Origin: Massilia niastensis DSM 21313
GTDB taxonomy: Bacteria > Pseudomonadota > Gammaproteobacteria > Burkholderiales > Burkholderiaceae_D
NCBI RefSeq assembly: GCF_000382345.1
Contig: NZ_KB908106.1
Coordinates: 1 to 64,000, forward strand
Length of the DNA stretch: 64,000 nucleotides
Reading direction: 5' to 3'
The notes under the pieces are model-generated. The model was not told where the DNA came from. It ran no database searches and worked only from the letters and a program-made list of their open reading frames with translations. A program made the translations under genes and the position numbers. Below are positions 33,130 through 41,400 of the stretch, piece by piece. Numbering within the stretch: the first letter of the stretch is position 1; each line of letters starts with the position of its first letter.

Positions 33130-34116
33130 ATGAACGCATGCCTTGATACCCTGGCCCTCAGCCCACGCCTGGCGCTGACGGTGTGCCGCAAGCAGGAGAT
33201 CGCACACGGGATCACGCTGTTCGAACTGGCCGCCGCCGACCACGGCGAGCTGCCCGCCTTCGAGGCCGGCGCCCACATCGCGGTGACGACGCCGAACGGC
33301 CTGCTGCGCCGCTATTCGCTGTGCAACCCGCCGTCCGAGCGGCAGCACTACGTGATCGCGGTCAAGCGCGACGAACTGGGCGCTGGCGGCTCGAAGAGCA
33401 TGGTCGACGAGCTCGCGCCCGGCAGCGTGCTGGCGGTGGCGCCGCCCGAAAACTATTTTCCGCTGGCGCGCGACGCGCAGCGCTACTTGCTGATCGCCGG
33501 CGGCATCGGCATCACGCCGCTGTTGTCGATGGTGCATGAGCTGCGGATGCGCGGCGCCGACTTCGAGCTGGTGTACTGCGCGCGCTTCCCGGAGAGCACC
33601 GCATTCCTCGACGAGCTGGCAGCGCCCGACCTGGCCGGCCGGGTCCGGATCCATCACAGCCACGGCGACCCGGCGCGCGCCTTTGCGGTCGAGCCGCTGC
33701 TGGCGCAGTACGCCGGCGGCACCCACGTGTACTGCTGCGGCCCGCGGCGGCTGATGCAGGCGGTGCGCGAAGCGGCCCGGCACTGGCCGGCCGGTACCGT
33801 GCACCTCGAGAATTTCGGCACCAGCGAGGACCCGAAGGCGAGCGGCGACCGGCTGTTTTCGGTGCGGCTGGAGCGCACCGGCATCACGGTGGCAGTCCCC
33901 CCCGGGACCAGCATTCTCGAGGCCCTGCGCAACCGTGGCGTGCCGGCCCCCAGTTCCTGCGAAAGCGGCACCTGCGGCTCGTGCCGCACCCGCCTCCTGG
34001 CCGGCAAGGGGGAGCACCGCGACTATGTCCTGGACGAGGACGAACACGACGCCGAGATCATGATCTGCGTGTCGCGCGCCCAGGCCGGCTGCGAGCAGCT
34101 GGTGCTCGACCTGTAA
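33130..34116 (+). CDS. PDR/VanB-family oxygenase reductase
   Basis: Electron-transfer partner of the Rieske oxygenase, 328 residues. In order: an FMN-binding domain with RRYSLCNPP near residue 60, an NAD-binding domain with LLIAGGIGITPLLSM near 121 and VYCCGPRRLM near 200, and a C-terminal plant-type ferredoxin with Cys277, Cys282, Cys285 and Cys313. This is the phthalate dioxygenase reductase layout, which takes electrons from NADH to the oxygenase Rieske centre. It lies 19 bases after the dehydrogenase gene on the same strand. Confidence 0.92.
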   Translation: MNACLDTLALSPRLALTVCRKQEIAHGITLFELAAADHGELPAFEAGAHIAVTTPNGLLRRYSLCNPPSERQHYVIAVKRDELGAGGSKSMVDELAPGSVLAVAPPENYFPLARDAQRYLLIAGGIGITPLLSMVHELRMRGADFELVYCARFPESTAFLDELAAPDLAGRVRIHHSHGDPARAFAVEPLLAQYAGGTHVYCCGPRRLMQAVREAARHWPAGTVHLENFGTSEDPKASGDRLFSVRLERTGITVAVPPGTSILEALRNRGVPAPSSCESGTCGSCRTRLLAGKGEHRDYVLDEDEHDAEIMICVSRAQAGCEQLVLDL

Positions 34117-35132
34117 GGCCGCGCCCGGCGCGATCCAGCGTCGAACGCTGCCACTGTCCGGCGGCGGGCACGTCACATACACAAGGACATCGTGGTCGGA
34201 GGACCGCTGTTTGCCGCATTTCTCCCGGGATCTGGGGATCAACACGCAGGGCGGTCACCAGCGGCTACCCTGAAACGAGGCAACTCGTCCATGGGCATGG
34301 AGGTGGATGAAAGCAGCCGTGCGGTACTGCAAAAGAAAGCACGGGCCGGAGATTCCGCCATGCGTACGAATCTGTCTGCGAGCATGAGCTCGAGGGCTCG
34401 GAGAATATCGAAGTCGGCGCCTATAACGGCTATCCCGCCGTCATGGTCCACTTCGATGCCAACAGTCTTCCTGGTGCCGAATTTAAAAAAGGCAGGAGAA
34501 ACCCTGGAACTCCGGCCAAATCGTTCAATGCGTTTTTAATGGAGCGGCCTCAGGAATGAACAAGCCGGCGCGGGCAACGACAACTATGGCACGGTGCGCG
34601 TTTTCGCCAAATCGCCCGATGCGGAAACGGGTAAGGCGATGTTCGGCGAGGTTCTCGGTAGGATAGTGAAAATGGAGAGGGGATTGGCAAGTTTTCGCAC
34701 GAATACAGAGAAACACGAAGGCGATGGGTCTCTTACCCGGGAATAGCGAGATCGTGGCTTCGGTCAACGAGTCATTTGACGCTTGATGGCGCACAGTAAA
34801 ACTTATGCAAGTCGGCATTGTCCTTTCTAAAATAGAAAATTCTCGCTTCCGGTCAATTTCCTTCCGATAGATTTGTTTGGTACGCACGATGATTGAGCCC
34901 CAACATCCAATATTTCGCGCTGGCTAACCGGAAGCTCACGGGGCCGTGTTGATGGCGATTTTTCTATTATGTTTACGATTGGCAGTTTACCTGAACCCCT
35001 ACTCAGAAGAGGACAGCGGTTTTTTGCAGCAAAGTGTGAATAATGGTGTGAAGTTTTGTAAATACAGGTATATTCTAGATATGGTTTTTCCTGTCGCTTT
35101 CTCCCAAAATATTAATAACCCAGGAGTGCGAA
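34117..35132. other. Gene-poor stretch of about 1 kb
   Basis: A small hairpin, CAGCGT/ACGCTG (34136-34150), lies just after the reductase gene, without a T-tract. A frame-broken coding remnant is listed separately at 34291-34746. From about 34750 to 35100 the sequence becomes distinctly AT-rich and holds no convincing gene. It presumably contains the promoter of the haloperoxidase-like gene. Shorter open frames here on both strands lack ribosome sites and family resemblance. Confidence 0.5.
34291..34746 (+). pseudogene. Frame-disrupted remnant of an unidentified coding sequence
   Basis: Three plus-strand segments look protein-like but lie in alternating frames. The first begins at ATG 34291. 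The middle segment (about 34371-34553) includes ENIEVGAYNGYPAVMVHFDA and ends FNAFLMERPQE. The last, back in the first frame and running to the stop at 34746, includes GNDNYGTVRVFAKSPDAETG. The composition of the pieces is that of real soluble protein, and the breaks fit small frameshifts. I do not recognise the family. Recent decay or sequencing error would both explain it. Confidence 0.4.
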
Positions 35133-36440
35133 ATGACCATCCTGAACAGGTGCAGGAATGCGGCCTGCGCCGTATCGCTCGTGACTCTCGCCGTGGCCTG
35201 CGGCGGCAGTGATGATGACAAAGAGCCTGCTATCCCCGCCAATATCACGCTTGTCCCCGCCAGCAGCAATGTCGTGTCGTACTGGACCGACATCGGCGCC
35301 GCAACAGTCAACGCCACTGCCGCTGTCGCCACCACCCCGGAAGAGGCCAGGCCCACTTTCCACACCGATCTCGCGACGATGCACCTCGCGATCTACGACG
35401 CGGTCAGTGCCATCGACGGCCGCTACAAGCCGTTCGCCATCACCCCAGCGACGCCCGCTGCCGGCGCCTCCATGGATGCCGCCGCCAGCGCGGCGGCATA
35501 CGGCGTGCTGAGTGCGTTGTTCCCGAATCGCAGCGCACAGTATCAGGCGGCGTACGACAGCTATATTGCAAGGATCCCGGCGGGCGATGCGAAGACCAGG
35601 GGCCTGGCGCTTGGCGCCGAGGTCGCTGCGGGCGTCGTCGCGAATCGCGCAAACGATGACCGCTCGGTTGTGCTTGCTCCTTATGTTCCAGGTACCGCCC
35701 CCGGGAAGTTTCGTGGGGTCAATCCGGTTAGCCGGTTCGTCCCGTTTATCAGGCCCTTTACCTTGGCCAGCATCTCGCAATTCCGGCCGGCCCCGCCCCC
35801 TGCGCTGGACAGTACGGCCTATGCCGCGGACCTGAACGAGACAAAAGGACTGGGCGGAGCGGTCAGTTCCCTCCGTACGGCAGAGCAATTTGAAATCGCC
35901 CGCTTTCACACCGAAGCGCCACCGATTTTTCTGACGCGAAATTTCGGACGCTTCGCGCGGACTACCGATAAGGTCGCCGATGCGGCCCGCCTGATGGCGC
36001 TTATTTACGTCGGCTATTCGGACGCGATCAACGCTTGCTTTGAGGCAAAATATTTTTATGAGACATGGCGCCCCCTCAGCGCGGTGCCCTTGGCCGAGAC
36101 CGACAATAACCCGGCGACGAGCGCCGACCCGGCCTGGACGCCAAGCTTGCCAACGCCGAATCATCCCGAATATCCGGCCGCGCACTCCTGCACTACGGGA
36201 ACATTGGGCGAATTGCTGCGCCTGTACTTTGGCACGGACAAGGTCACTTACACATTCGACAGCACAGTGACCGGTACCACCCGCACGTACACGACGACCG
36301 GCGCGCTGGCAGAGGAAAGCCAGCTGGCACGTATCTACGGCGGCATGCATTTCCGCTACGCGACGACTGCAGGCGCCGAGCTCGGAAAACAGGTCGCGAA
36401 CTGGACTTTTCAGCGCCACTTTGGACGGCGCGTTCCTTAG
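35133..36440 (+). CDS. Vanadium-dependent haloperoxidase/PAP2-like lipoprotein
   Basis: Predicted secreted phosphatase-fold protein of 435 residues. A lipoprotein signal ends at LAVAC, followed by a Gly-Ser-Asp-rich linker. The C-terminal half has the vanadate/phosphate-binding elements of the superfamily: YFYETWRP, HPEYPAAHSC and RIYGGMHFRYATTAG. Whether it is a true haloperoxidase or an acid phosphatase relative cannot be decided. An AGGAG ribosome site supports the start. It stands alone, in a region of lower GC next to a decayed gene, which may indicate acquisition. Confidence 0.85.
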   Translation: MTILNRCRNAACAVSLVTLAVACGGSDDDKEPAIPANITLVPASSNVVSYWTDIGAATVNATAAVATTPEEARPTFHTDLATMHLAIYDAVSAIDGRYKPFAITPATPAAGASMDAAASAAAYGVLSALFPNRSAQYQAAYDSYIARIPAGDAKTRGLALGAEVAAGVVANRANDDRSVVLAPYVPGTAPGKFRGVNPVSRFVPFIRPFTLASISQFRPAPPPALDSTAYAADLNETKGLGGAVSSLRTAEQFEIARFHTEAPPIFLTRNFGRFARTTDKVADAARLMALIYVGYSDAINACFEAKYFYETWRPLSAVPLAETDNNPATSADPAWTPSLPTPNHPEYPAAHSCTTGTLGELLRLYFGTDKVTYTFDSTVTGTTRTYTTTGALAEESQLARIYGGMHFRYATTAGAELGKQVANWTFQRHFGRRVP

Positions 36441-36783
36441 CCCTGAAAGCTGGCGAATGCAGGCCGCACCCGCCGCCATGGCGTAGTCAGCGTAGACCCT
36501 GCTGTCAAGGCAAACGCCAGCCGTGCAGGTTGGCGTTGTGCGTCCAGCCCCTGTTCGCCCTGCCCTGCCAGCGCCTGGTTCGGCGCGCCATGACAGCCTC
36601 GATCCAAGCGGCCGTCTTCGGCAGTCTGGCCATCCCACCGCCTCACCATACCAGGCGACACCGCCTGTCCGGTGCACGCGCACGCCATGAGGCGTTGTCC
36701 GACACGAGCATGGCGCGATTGAATTTGCTGTTAGATTGTTAATTACAAAACACCCACGACCACTCCATTAATCGGTGCTGCCC
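36441..36783. other. Intergenic stretch with a degraded terminator-like stem
   Basis: The only structure seen is AACGCCAGCC (36513-36522) pairing with GGTTGGCGTT (36528-36537), with one G-T mismatch and a GTGCA loop. It closely resembles the tRNA-Phe terminator stem but lacks a T-tract. The last 60 bases before the metallopeptidase gene are AT-rich and probably carry its promoter. No gene was recognised. Confidence 0.45.
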
Positions 36784-37869
36784 ATGAAAACGTTTCATTG
36801 CGATAAGTGCTCTCAACAGATATTTTTTGAAAATACCTTCTGCTTCAACTGCGAAAGTACGCTGGGCTATCAGCCCGCGCAGCGCAGCGTCAACAGCTTC
36901 GAGCAAACCGAGACAGGCCAGTGGCGCAGCCTGAACCGCACCGATGCGGGCAAGTTGTACAAACAGTGCAGCAATTATGTGCAGCACAACGTCTGCAACT
37001 GGATGCTGCCCGCGGACGACCCGCACGAACTGTGCGAGTCGTGCCAGCTGACCGTCGTCATTCCGGCGCTGTCGAAGGAAAAAAACCGCATTCTCTGGTC
37101 GCGCCTCGAAGCGGCCAAGCGCCGCCTGCTGTTTTCGCTGGCGACGCTGAACCTGAGCCCGGCATCGAAAGAGACGGAACCCGATACCGGCCTGGCCTTC
37201 CAGTTCCTGGAAGACGGGGTGACGGATCAATGCGTGATGACCGGCCACGACAACGGCCTGATCACCCTGAACATTGCCGAAGCCGACCCGGCCGAGCGCG
37301 AGCGCACGCGCGAACAGATGCATGAGCGCTATCGCACGCTGCTGGGGCACTTCCGCCACGAAAGCGGGCACTACTATTTTGACCGGCTGGTCGCCGGCAG
37401 CGCGTGGATCGACGACTACCGCGCCCTGTTCGGCGACGAGCGCCAGGATTACGGCGAGTGCCTGAAGCGTCACTACAGCGAAGGTCCGGCCGCCGACTGG
37501 GAGTTGCGCTTCGTAAGCAGCTACGCCAGTTCGCACCCATGGGAAGACTGGGCCGAAACCTGGGCCCACTACCTGCACATGCTCGACACGCTGGAGACGG
37601 CGCACGCGTGCGGCCTGTCGCTCAAGCCCGCCAAGGCCGACGAACCGTCGCTGGAACGCGTGACCCTGCCCACGAAGACAGACTCGTTCGAGGACACCCT
37701 GAAGGACTGGTTCGCACTGACCTACGTGCTCAACAGCCTGAACCGCAGCATCGGGATGCCGGACTCGTATCCGTTCAAGCTGAGCACGCCCGTGCTGGAG
37801 AAGCTGGAATTCGTGCACAAGGTGGTGCGCGCACAGCTGGCGCCGGCGCCAGCGCCGGCCGCAGCGTGA
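36784..37869 (+). CDS. Zinc-ribbon putative metallopeptidase
   Basis: Putative zinc-binding metallopeptidase of 361 residues. A zinc ribbon occupies the N-terminus (Cys6, Cys9, Cys20, Cys23), and further Cys/His residues follow at about 60-95. The catalytic-type motif HESGHYYFDRL puts His192, Glu193 and His196 in an HExxH arrangement, with conserved acidic residues in EDWAETWAHYLHMLD downstream. No signal peptide is present, so it should be cytoplasmic. The tail is Ala-Pro-rich. Proteins of this family are often found near circularly permuted ATP-grasp and transglutaminase-like genes, as here, which suggests membership of that system. The ATG is preferred over an in-frame GTG at 36775. Confidence 0.8.
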   Translation: MKTFHCDKCSQQIFFENTFCFNCESTLGYQPAQRSVNSFEQTETGQWRSLNRTDAGKLYKQCSNYVQHNVCNWMLPADDPHELCESCQLTVVIPALSKEKNRILWSRLEAAKRRLLFSLATLNLSPASKETEPDTGLAFQFLEDGVTDQCVMTGHDNGLITLNIAEADPAERERTREQMHERYRTLLGHFRHESGHYYFDRLVAGSAWIDDYRALFGDERQDYGECLKRHYSEGPAADWELRFVSSYASSHPWEDWAETWAHYLHMLDTLETAHACGLSLKPAKADEPSLERVTLPTKTDSFEDTLKDWFALTYVLNSLNRSIGMPDSYPFKLSTPVLEKLEFVHKVVRAQLAPAPAPAAA

Positions 37870-37941
37870 CGGCATCCTGCCGGACCAGGCGCGCGCGCCC
37901 GGCCGGATGAAGGCCGGGCGCGCTTGCCGGCCGCCGGGGAA

Positions 37942-38739
37942 TCAGGCCGGCGCCACCTCCAATCGCTCGACCGTTACCTGCATGTGGTGCGGCGCCAATG
38001 CCGGTCCAAACTGGTTGAAGATCGCCACGTCGGCGGCGTCGTGTCCATAGGCGACGGCCACGCGGCCGCCGCGCGGCGCATCCTGGGTCGCATCGAAGGT
38101 ATACCAGCGTCCGCCCACGTAGGCCTCGAACCACGCATGCAGGTCCATCGGCGCGAGTCCATGCAGGTAACCCACCACCATGCGTGCCGGAATGCTCAGG
38201 CCGCGGCACAGGGCGATGCCCAGATGCGCCAGATCGCGGCACACGCCTTCGCGCCGCCCGTTGACATCGGTCGCCGCCATCTGGACGCAGGCCGATGCCG
38301 GATTGAAGCGCACCTCGCGCCGGATCCAGTCGCTGATGCAGGCGACCTGGTCGTACCCCGGGGCGACGCCGGCGACGATGCCGCTGGCCATGTCGAAAAA
38401 ACGGTCGGATTCGCAATAGCGGCTGGGCAGGAGGTAGGTCAGCACCCCATCGGGCAGGTTCTGCACTTCCTCGAAGGGCGCGCCGGGCGCCACATCGATG
38501 GCATCGGCGGTCATCACATCGGCCGAGGTATGGATCGAAAATTCACCTTGCGGCGCGACCAGGCGCTGGCACAGGTTGCCATACGCATCGGTGAATTCAA
38601 GCACCGGCACGCTCGGCGTCAGCGTATAGGTGTCGCGCGCCACCCATTGCTGCGCACCGCTACGCGGACGCAACATCAGGATGAACGGCGTCGGACTGGC
38701 GACGGTAAAACCGAGCTGGCAACCGGTACGCAGCCACAT
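37942..38739 (-). CDS. Transglutaminase-like protein (third gene of the minus-strand operon)
   Basis: Transglutaminase/papain-fold protein of 265 residues. The N-terminal beta domain begins MWLRTGCQLGFTV. The C-terminal catalytic triad is intact: Cys167 in EGVCRDLAH, His201 in DLHAWFEAY and Asp216 in YTFDAT. These enzymes can act as peptidases, peptide ligases or isopeptide-forming enzymes. The start at 38739 is chosen for its family-like N-terminus and the GAAAGTGAG site. Starts at 38757 and 38787 are possible. It is probably co-transcribed with the alpha-E and ATP-grasp genes upstream, about 100 bases away. Confidence 0.85.
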   Translation of the reverse strand: MWLRTGCQLGFTVASPTPFILMLRPRSGAQQWVARDTYTLTPSVPVLEFTDAYGNLCQRLVAPQGEFSIHTSADVMTADAIDVAPGAPFEEVQNLPDGVLTYLLPSRYCESDRFFDMASGIVAGVAPGYDQVACISDWIRREVRFNPASACVQMAATDVNGRREGVCRDLAHLGIALCRGLSIPARMVVGYLHGLAPMDLHAWFEAYVGGRWYTFDATQDAPRGGRVAVAYGHDAADVAIFNQFGPALAPHHMQVTVERLEVAPA

Positions 38740-38843
38740 GGCAGGCTCACTTTCCATGCCGGGGGCGAGCGCACCATGAGGGCGCATAAATAGCCAATCT
38801 CATCATAACGGTGCGGTACGCCATATATCGGTGCGTCGCCCGT

Positions 38844-39824
38844 TCAACCCGCCGCGACCGGCGGCCCGTCCTGCACCGCCGGCGCCGCCGGCATCAGGAA
38901 GTCCCTGCTGATGCAATTGCCCAGTTCCTCAATCGACGCCAGGAAGCTCGTCAGGAACTCGTGCAGGCCTTTTTCCAGGATGTCGTCGATCTCGGCGGAT
39001 TGCAGTGTGGCGTGCAATTTGACGGCCAGGCGCTCGGTGCCGTGCGACAGGTCATTGCGGACATCCTGCAGGTTGGCGACGACGGCGGCCATGCAGGCCA
39101 CCAGCGAGCGCGGCATTTTCGCTTGCAGTATCAACAGTGCGGCCACCCGCGTCGGGGTGATGGCGTCGCGGTAAACCTTGCGGTAGGTCTCGAACGCGGA
39201 CACCGAGCGCAACAGGGCAGCCAGGTAATAGAATTCGCCCTGGGGCCCCGCCTTGATCGTATCGGAGTCCAGGAACTTGAACTTGACATCGAGGATGCGC
39301 GCCGTATTGTCGGCCCGTTCGAGGAAGGTGCCCAGGCGGATGAAGTTGAATGCCTCGTCCTGGAACATGGTGCCGAGCGTAACGCCGCGCGACAGGTGCG
39401 AGCGGTGCTTGACCCATTCCAGGAACTGGCCGGGATTGTGTTCGAACATGCGGCTCTTGAGGTGCTGCTGCAGCTCGAGCCAGGTGGTGTTCTCGGTCTC
39501 CCACACTTCCGTGGTCAGGCTGCCGCGCACGGCGCGCGCATTCTCGCGCGCGGCCCGCAGGCAACTGGCGATCGACGACGGATTGTCCGGATCGCGCACC
39601 ATGAAGTCGATCACTTCCTTTTGGGTCAGCGCGGTGTACTTGGCATCGAATTGTTCTTCCAGTTCGGACACGCCCAGCATGGTGCGCCAGCTTTGCTGCT
39701 CGGCGAGCGCCGATTGCGGCATCAGCGCGTATTGGACCCGGACATCGAGCATGCGGGCAGTATTTTCCGCCCGCTCGGTGTAGCGGGCCATCCAGAACAA
39801 GTGATCTGCGGTGCGGCTCAACAT
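38844..39824 (-). CDS. Alpha-E domain protein
   Basis: All-helical protein of 326 residues of the alpha-E family. It opens with the diagnostic MLSRTADHLFWMARYTERAENTAR and later has TFLERADNTARILDVKF, two repeats of the conserved RAENTAR/RADNTAR motif. It has no enzyme assignment. The family occurs almost always beside or fused to circularly permuted ATP-grasp proteins and is presumed to be a substrate-handling or accessory module. Its start lies one base after the ATP-grasp stop on the same strand, so the two are coupled. Confidence 0.9.
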   Translation of the reverse strand: MLSRTADHLFWMARYTERAENTARMLDVRVQYALMPQSALAEQQSWRTMLGVSELEEQFDAKYTALTQKEVIDFMVRDPDNPSSIASCLRAARENARAVRGSLTTEVWETENTTWLELQQHLKSRMFEHNPGQFLEWVKHRSHLSRGVTLGTMFQDEAFNFIRLGTFLERADNTARILDVKFKFLDSDTIKAGPQGEFYYLAALLRSVSAFETYRKVYRDAITPTRVAALLILQAKMPRSLVACMAAVVANLQDVRNDLSHGTERLAVKLHATLQSAEIDDILEKGLHEFLTSFLASIEELGNCISRDFLMPAAPAVQDGPPVAAG

Positions 39825-39825
39825 G

Positions 39826-41238
39826 CTAGTTCTCCAATATCCAGGTATCTTTGGTTCCGCCGCCCTGCGACGAATTGACCACCAGCGACCCCTCCTGCAG
39901 CGCCACGCGGGTCAGTCCGCCCGGCACCATCGACACTTTCTTGCCCGACAGTACGAACGGGCGCAGGTCGATATGGCGCGGCGCGATGCCCGATGCGACA
40001 TAGGTGGGACAGGCCGACAGCGCCAGCGTGGGCTGGGCGATATAGCCTCCCGGATTGGCCAGCAGGCGCAGGCGGAAGGCCTCGATCTCGGCGCTGGTCG
40101 AGGCCGGCCCGACCAGCATGCCGTAGCCGCCGGCGCCGTGCACTTCCTTGACGACCAGTTCGGGCAGGTTCGCCAGGGTGTACTGGAGATCGTCCTTCTT
40201 CCGGCACTGGTAGGTCGGCACGTTGTTGAGGATCGGCTTTTCGCCCAGGTAGAACTCGATCATGTCCGGCACGAACGGATAGATCGACTTGTCGTCGGCA
40301 ACGCCGGTGCCGATGGCATTCGCCAGGCCAACCCGGCCGGCACGCACCGCATCGAGCAGGCCGGGCACGCCCAGGGTGGAATCGGCGCGGAAGGCGCGCG
40401 GATCGAGATAGTCGTCGTCGATCCGGCGATAGATGACGTCGACCCGCTTCGGTCCGCGCGTGGTGCGCTTGTAGACGGTGTCGTCGGCCACGTACAGGTC
40501 CTGTCCCTGCACCAGCGAGACCCCCATCTGCTGGGCCAGGAAAGCGTGCTCGAAATACGCCGAGTTGTGCATGCCGGGCGTCAGCACGACCACCGTCGGA
40601 TCGCCGGCGCCGTGGGGCGCCACGGTGCGCAAATTGTCGAGCAGCAGGTCGGGATAGTGGTCGACCGGCGCCACCCGGTTGCTCGCGAAGAGCGCGGGAA
40701 ACAGCCGCATCATCATCTTGCGGTTTTCCAGCATGTAGGAGACGCCGGAAGGCACCCGCAGATTGTCTTCCAGTACGTAGAACTCGCCCTCCCCGGCCCG
40801 CACGATATCGACCCCGGCAATGTGGGCATAGATGTCGGAAGGGACCTGGATGCCTTGCATGGCCGGCCGGTACTGCGCATTGTTCAGGATCTGTTCGCGC
40901 GGAATGATGCCCGCCTTCAAGATGTCCTGGTCATGGTAGACATCATGCAGGAAGCGGTTCAGCGCAGTCACGCGCTGTACCAGGCCGGCTTGCAGCCGGG
41001 CCCATTCGGCGGCGCCGATCACGCGCGGAATGATATCGAATGGAATCAACCTTTCCTTGCCGGCGTTGTCCCCGTACACAGCGAAGGTGATTCCCACGCG
41101 CTGGAAGATCAGTTCGGCTTCCGTTCTTTTCTGCTCGATCAGATGCGGCGGCTGTAGTGCGAGCCAATCCGCGAATGCCTGGTAATGCGGCCGTATGGTT
41201 GCTGCAGTGGAATACATTTCGTCGTAAAAGTTCGGCAT
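39826..41238 (-). CDS. Circularly permuted type 2 ATP-grasp protein
   Basis: ATP-grasp fold ligase of 470 residues with circularly permuted order, predicted to activate a carboxylate with ATP and join it to an amine. Recognisable stretches include DNLRVPSGVSYMLENR near residue 160, the acidic RRIDDDYLDPR near 270 and the C-terminal MVPGGLTRVALQEGSLVVNSSQGGGTKDTW, which closes the nucleotide site. A strong AGGAGG ribosome site precedes the ATG. It is the first gene of the minus-strand unit (ATP-grasp, alpha-E, transglutaminase). The substrate is unknown. Confidence 0.9.
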   Translation of the reverse strand: MPNFYDEMYSTAATIRPHYQAFADWLALQPPHLIEQKRTEAELIFQRVGITFAVYGDNAGKERLIPFDIIPRVIGAAEWARLQAGLVQRVTALNRFLHDVYHDQDILKAGIIPREQILNNAQYRPAMQGIQVPSDIYAHIAGVDIVRAGEGEFYVLEDNLRVPSGVSYMLENRKMMMRLFPALFASNRVAPVDHYPDLLLDNLRTVAPHGAGDPTVVVLTPGMHNSAYFEHAFLAQQMGVSLVQGQDLYVADDTVYKRTTRGPKRVDVIYRRIDDDYLDPRAFRADSTLGVPGLLDAVRAGRVGLANAIGTGVADDKSIYPFVPDMIEFYLGEKPILNNVPTYQCRKKDDLQYTLANLPELVVKEVHGAGGYGMLVGPASTSAEIEAFRLRLLANPGGYIAQPTLALSACPTYVASGIAPRHIDLRPFVLSGKKVSMVPGGLTRVALQEGSLVVNSSQGGGTKDTWILEN

Positions 41239-41250
41239 CGATTCCTCCTG

Positions 41251-41264
41251 TTACACCAGTGTAA
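41251..41264. promoter_or_regulatory. Palindrome in the divergent promoter region of the two operons
   Basis: TTACAC and GTGTAA flank a two-base CA spacer, giving a 14-bp palindrome 13 bases before the ATP-grasp start codon. It sits in the 162-base gap between the two divergent transglutaminase/ATP-grasp units and may bind a shared regulator. Confidence 0.5.
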
Positions 41265-41400
41265 TCAAGAATCGTGCCAGGTTTACAAGAAAAAATGATT
41301 GATCTTCTTGTCGTGCAGGTATGAATCATGCTTACCTCAAGTATTACGTCACATATATTGCGTCCACATCGAGCGCGCCCACATCGAAAGGCAGTCCTGC

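Noticed and set aside
34525..34887. Minus-strand frame of 120 codons behind the reductase gene
   Set aside because: No ribosome site or family character; it is opposite the protein-like remnant on the plus strand.
34946..35212. Plus-strand frame of 88 codons overlapping the haloperoxidase start
   Set aside because: AT-rich promoter region with a frame that continues into the next gene out of register; no motif.
36530..36742. Plus-strand frame of 70 codons before the metallopeptidase
   Set aside because: No ribosome site, no family match and Arg/His-rich shadow-like composition.
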